From Arthrinium phaeospermum (taxonomy: Eukaryota; Ascomycota; Sordariomycetes; Amphisphaeriales; Apiosporaceae), in NCBI GenBank assembly GCA_006503535.1, contig QYRS01000011.1, positions 930,001 to 994,000 on the forward strand: a stretch of 64,000 bases of DNA, written 5' to 3'. Position numbers and translations under genes: made by a program. Of the stretch, positions 59,207 through 64,000 are shown piece after piece; the first letter of the stretch is position 1; each line of letters starts with the position of its first letter. A model generated the notes under the pieces. That model did not search any database, was not told where the DNA came from, and saw only the letters and a list, made by a program, of their open reading frames with translations.

Positions 59207-61900
59207 TACACGTGAGTACTCGCTGGAATTGCTTCTTTCTCAATCGACCGTTGAAGGGAAGCGAGGCCCATCGTCGGCCGGTCCTCGAAAATCTGCTGCT
59301 GCGGTTTGCGTCCACCAATCAGTGTCGGGGCTTGTTGCACCATCTGGAGACGGGTGGCTCGGGGTAGCTGTACCTGCATATCCGTGTGAACATGTCTCCA
59401 TCGCAGAGTACACTATACCCGAATACACCACCAACGCGTAAAGGGTGGTGTGAATCAAGGATGTCTTGCAGCGCGGGTGGCTGAGGATGACACAATTGCT
59501 GCTTTAAACCCAAGACTGTGTACATGCGAGGACTGGCCGGGGGACAGTGGCAGACGAGGAAGGCCGTCACTTTGGATGTAGTCGGAGTCGGGCCACGGCG
59601 TGCATTCGCAGTTTTGTTGCGCTGATCCAGATCGGATCGATCGTCGCCCATTAAACCCAGCCTTGGCTGTGCATACTAATAATGCACGCAATTGCCATTT
59701 CTTCTTTATTTCTCGTCAGCATTTCCACCAGAGCTAGCCACGGCAGAACACCGCCAAGTCCAGAAATTCAGTGTTGATGACTATGTATCTGCACCTATGC
59801 AGACTACCTACTATCCGCCTGCATGGGCGGGACACCGAGATTGTATACTCCGGCACGTCATATCGTGCCATTCGTCTTTTTTGTCCGACCAAGCGAGGTG
59901 CCCTGCCAATCTGCAATTATCGAGGGCGGTAGTGTATAATATTAACTAAACCACACCCTTACTGCAAGTATCCAAAAAGAGCCCACATTTGTATATCGAG
60001 TAGGTCGGTACTGTAGATAAACATCTATCTGTACATCATTCACTTACATACCTTACCTACATGTAAGGACGATGTCTTTCTTCACTGGCATATGCTGCAC
60101 TACTCCTGCGTGTGCGCGCGGCCGGCTGGAACTCTGAGTCATGGCCTATCCAGACCGTCGGTTCTTGCCCGCTCGCCTCGCGTCTAGGACATAAATAATG
60201 CTGAACTCTGTTGAGCTTGTTTCTGCTTCGCGGGATGGGGTAGAGCTGACGAATGCCGTTCCATATTTCCAGACATTTGAGCGTACAAGCCACACACGGA
60301 AATAAGTCAACTGCGCCTTGCGGCCCACGAGATTGTTTCTCTCATATTATATGCTCCCGGTGGCGTTTTCGGCGCCGTTCGACTGGCTGGCTACCTACTT
60401 GCTCGAGGTGTCATAAAACACCTGGTATCCCGGTCCAGGACGTACCTCCACGACGGTCTGGAAGCCCGTACGCAGGTAGCCGTAATTATCGGAAAGGGCC
60501 TGGGTTTCGGGTATCCCAGCTCTAGGAGAGAGAACATGTGTCTGTCGAAATGACATGCCACAGTGTGTATGCATAACCTCCTCCCGGCGGGCGAGGATAT
60601 TTTTGTATGTTTGCAGGGGAGCTTGAACATTTTGATAGGATCCGACTGAAGTTTGCGCCCGTCTCATCTCATCCCAACCTACCTACCCATATTCCCATGC
60701 CGAAGGGCAACACAAGGTACTTGACCGGCGGCTCGAATAAAGGCGATGCTGTGTACCACTGCTCGTGCCACATCACCACATCCTTGGAGGCCGGCCAGAC
60801 TTCATCCAGCGTGACAGTACTATTGAACTCTCAGCACAGCGACAGCGCTAAACCACGACTAAAAGGAGTATGTCAACGAGGCGTTACACTCTCGCAAGTC
60901 GCTCGGGGGGCCGGGCCCTCTAACCCCGAAGGCACGAATCAGGTGGGCCGAAACTTAGCCAACTGCACGACTCTCCTCCCAACTCTGTGTTTTTTCTCTC
61001 GTTGTGGGCGCAGCAGCAAGCTTCGCTGTCATTATCCACTTCACCGGGTAGGAAGGGAGTTCGCGACACTGGCGGGTGGCCCAGCAAAACCTCAGATCCG
61101 GGATGGGAAATTGGCCAAAACCCACAGGCGACCCATGTTGTTATTTCAGCAGGTATTTCCTATCGAGGGGAAAGAGACGCAAGCTGGGCGAGCGGTGGCA
61201 GGGCCATCCTAGCCGGGAGGGCTTGTTTCACCATTTGGTGTTTTCCAGATTTAGAAACAGGCAAGCAGGAACTGGCTTTCCCAATTGGAAAAGCCTCATA
61301 CACTGTGCCCTGTGCAGCAGCAGCAGCAGCAGCCTTGGGCAATGCGACAAGCTGCATTTATTCTGCATTTTCTGCATTTATTCTCATCCAAAGTGGTGAG
61401 TACCTGCTTCTTTTGTTCATATCTGCCCTGTTGTTTCCCTACAGCAGCAGTTGGGGGATACTTCGGACCCCAGTCCCCCAATCTGAATTACCAAGGCGGG
61501 CATTCAACTTGAAGAGGTCTCCAGTCGCGACTTTGGAGTGTAAGTATCTTTTCGAGGCAAGCACATACGCGGGCGACTCCACTTGGACTGGCACCCCGTC
61601 CACTTGCCCCGTCGAGATCTGATGCCAGGATGCTGCCATGATCAGCACACCCCGAGCAGGTTAATACTACAGTATCAGTCAATACGGTGTCTATAATACG
61701 TGCATCCTAAGATTTTCTTCCTGCCCACTTCCAACCCACAATCCCAGGATCTTCGCACCACTATGTAGGTATGTATGTATCGGCGCCCGCTTTGATCTCT
61801 TTGATGTGATTCGGGATGTCACCATAGTAATCAAAATAGAAAGCTTGGGAGACGCGAAAGGGCGAATCCATCACATTTGGAATCCGGCCATGGAAACTGG

Positions 61901-61942
61901 CTAGCCCTTACCAACCCTTGCCAGACCTTGCTAGCCCTTGCC
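61901..61942 (+). repeat. 10-bp tandem degenerate repeat
   Basis: Four consecutive 10-mers (ctagccctta, ccaacccttg, ccagaccttg, ctagcccttg) followed by a partial copy. Consensus near CYARCCCTTG; the period equals about one helical turn. Confidence 0.75.
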
Positions 61943-63304
61943 TTTCCCTTTCAGTCCAGTCGCGCCCCGTCGTGCCACCATCCATGCGAGCTACGCTAAG
62001 CCCGCCGGTTCGTGCTGTTGCGCCGGGACATTCGTGTGGCGCGACGCTACAGCCCGATCCGTGGCCGCCTACTCTGCTTCCCCTTGCAACTACCGCGACC
62101 ATTCCCAAAGCGAAACCACACAGTAGCATCTAGATTTCTGAGATAAAGTGCAGCGGGGTAGGGTATGACAGTTGATGTTGATTCGACATCGCCGGCGCGT
62201 GGTTTGGGGATCTTTTTGCCAGAGATCGTCGTCTGCCATCTACCACATACAGTGACATCCAAAAGGATGGGCCATGGGCTATGGGCCAGACCTCCTTGGT
62301 GTTTATTGGAGGATAAACTGTGACAATTCCTGGCCTTGGTTTATTTTCTTTTCTGCTTTTTGCTCTCCCTCTCTCTCTCTTTCTTTCCTTTCTTCTTCCG
62401 CTTCGCTTCTGCTTGCACGTTTCTGCTCGACTGCGCTCAGCTGTTCAGCAAGCGACTCCTACATACGTCTAAGCGACGAGGGGAAAACCGGATTTCAGCT
62501 GCGAGACATTGGATGAATTACAGTCAAATTCGTCAGATGTCCGAACAGTTGAAACGGGAAGCTGCCGGCTGAGAAGCCCGGAGGGAGATGAGACGCATTT
62601 CGTCATGAGATGGAGACCGCTATAGCGGTGATTGCAGCCGATTGCGGCAGCCGCAGCTGCGATCCTTACTTTTTCTATTCCTCTTCTCCGTCACCGATGC
62701 TGCTCTACTCGGAGAGTATGAAATGAGGGTGGCTCAGTTGAAGCCGCGAGCGCCCCGCAAGCAACACCGCCAGTGTCTGTCCTGGTCTGTAACAGACAGA
62801 TCACATAGATTGATCTCAATCTCGCATATGCAAGCTAATGGAGCCGGCGAGCCTCTTGTTGCTTTGGAGATTATGTTTTACCCGGCCATCGTCTGATGAT
62901 GCATGGTTTCTTGGACGACGGTTGTTCCCCGTGACAGGATCTTGGCGGGCGGTTGCGACGATGCGTTGAAACGAGCGCGCGGCATCGCATGACGTTATTT
63001 TACCTTTATCTTAGGGGCAGTCTCTCGTGGATTCCGAGGGGCACGGGGTGCCTGGATGGGATAACGCCGATAGAGAGGTCCGGTGATGGGCTCAATGGCC
63101 TTCGCTGTAACCCGTGACCCGCTTCGGCGCTCCCGACTGTTTGCTACGTGGGTTTTCTCCAAATAGATCGACTCTGGCTAGTGACAACCTACTAACCTAG
63201 CGCGCCATTTGTCATTACATACCTATGCTTCACTGGCGGCCGCTCCTCTGCGGGCGTGAACAACCCCGCTGGATCGACAATGCTGTTGTTGTGATATCAC
63301 CAGA

Positions 63305-63325
63305 CAACAACAACAACAACAACAA
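63305..63325 (+). repeat. (CAA)7 microsatellite
   Basis: Seven perfect CAA units in intergenic DNA. Confidence 0.9.
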
Positions 63326-64000
63326 CGATAGTAAATGAATGCTGTCTCGTCGGATGCTGCTACCTCCCAGCTCTCGTCTCAGGCGCCAAATAGCTGCACC
63401 ATAATCTTTTACTGGAGGTTCAGTCCAGTGTGGCTGAGTCGCGTCTGTTGTCCACTTTGTTTCCCTGCATCAAACATTGGTCTGGACAAGATGGGCTGAG
63501 GTTGAGCAAAATAGCAAACTAGCTCATCCCCCGTCCCCATCGGCTCACCTTCCTTCCTGCTGCCCGGGTGAGGCCCGGATAGGGCCTTTCATCGTGTTGC
63601 AATCTCGAGGAGCAAGGGGGGTGTCTAGACGTACAAAGCCCTCCCGGGCTGGGCTGGCATGGATCATCCTCGATCCCTTTTTCTCCGCATCTCCCCCCCT
63701 AACAGCCTTGACACGACTCACATATATTACATACCAGACCTCCTGGGGGACCCTCCTCACTATGCACGGCCTGCACTAGTCCGCCCGGAGCATACAGATA
63801 AGATCTTGACAGCCCGTCATATTACCTAGCTGGCGTATGTTTGAAGAGAAGCTATGGCTTCAAAGTTTGACAGCCCACTAAGCTGACACAGGTAAGGCCA
63901 GCTTCCGGGGCAGTCGTTATCTCTGTGACTGGCCGGCAGCAGTCCACCTTGGCTCCCCGTGAAACAAGTTTCCATCATCAAGGAGTATAGTCAGCGGCTA

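Larger units (their letters stand above)
55588..64000. other. Large gene-free region upstream of the homeobox gene
   Basis: 8.4 kb to the window end with no gene I can support. The stretch next to 55587 should hold the promoter and a 5' leader with possible short upstream ORFs (for example 56189-55827, minus strand). Open frames up to about 210 codons near 60607-61622 overlap in two frames and have no recognisable domain. Simple repeats and repeated taggtaggta-type motifs are scattered through it. Confidence 0.5.

Noticed and set aside
60607..61622. Long plus-strand frames in two phases
   Set aside because: They overlap each other, have UTR-like composition and no domain; coding status not supported.
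1..64000. tRNA genes, CRISPR arrays, telomeric repeats
   Set aside because: No convincing A/B box pairs, regularly spaced repeats or TTAGGG runs were found by eye; a tRNA scan would be decisive for tRNAs.

Overview
This window is nuclear DNA of a filamentous ascomycete, most likely a Sordariomycete. The genes carry short GT-AG introns (46-140 bp, with one of 346 bp) and CTAAC-type branch sites. They encode typical fungal proteins: a highly reducing polyketide synthase, a NACHT/NLR-like protein, SSD1/GUL-1 and TLG1. An AT-rich block shows the signature of repeat-induced point mutation (RIP). All assignments were made by reading the sequence; no database search was run.

Layout. Positions 1-17758 are an accessory region. 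They hold the 3' part of a highly reducing PKS gene, which has an apparent frameshift in its KS domain, and a FAD monooxygenase facing it. A small cysteine-rich two-exon gene and a poorly resolved stretch follow. Next come a RIP-mutated NACHT pseudogene (12308-16108), a truncated cytochrome P450 remnant and a hotdog-fold thioesterase-like gene. PKS, monooxygenase, P450 remnant and thioesterase are compatible with the edge of an eroding secondary-metabolite cluster; that grouping is inference.

Positions 21774-46469 are housekeeping. In order: a coiled-coil phosphoprotein-like gene resembling the DUF4048 family, V-ATPase subunit A (VMA1), a CASTOR-like ACT-domain protein, a METTL25-type methyltransferase, the SNARE TLG1, the mRNA-export factor GLE1, and the RNA-binding pseudonuclease SSD1/GUL-1. 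Several have roles in vacuole/endosome function, TORC1 nutrient sensing, mRNA export and mRNA fate, but they do not form an operon-like unit.

Positions 46470-64000 contain one recognisable gene, a four-exon homeobox transcription factor (53381-55587, minus strand). It is flanked by about 6.9 kb and 8.4 kb with no gene I can support, a layout common for developmental regulators.

The most unusual item is the NACHT gene. Its whole 1,267-codon length stays in one reading frame, while the 5' three quarters are riddled with stops of the CpA-to-TpA type and the 3' 850 bp are open and of normal composition. No wholly new multi-gene system is visible.
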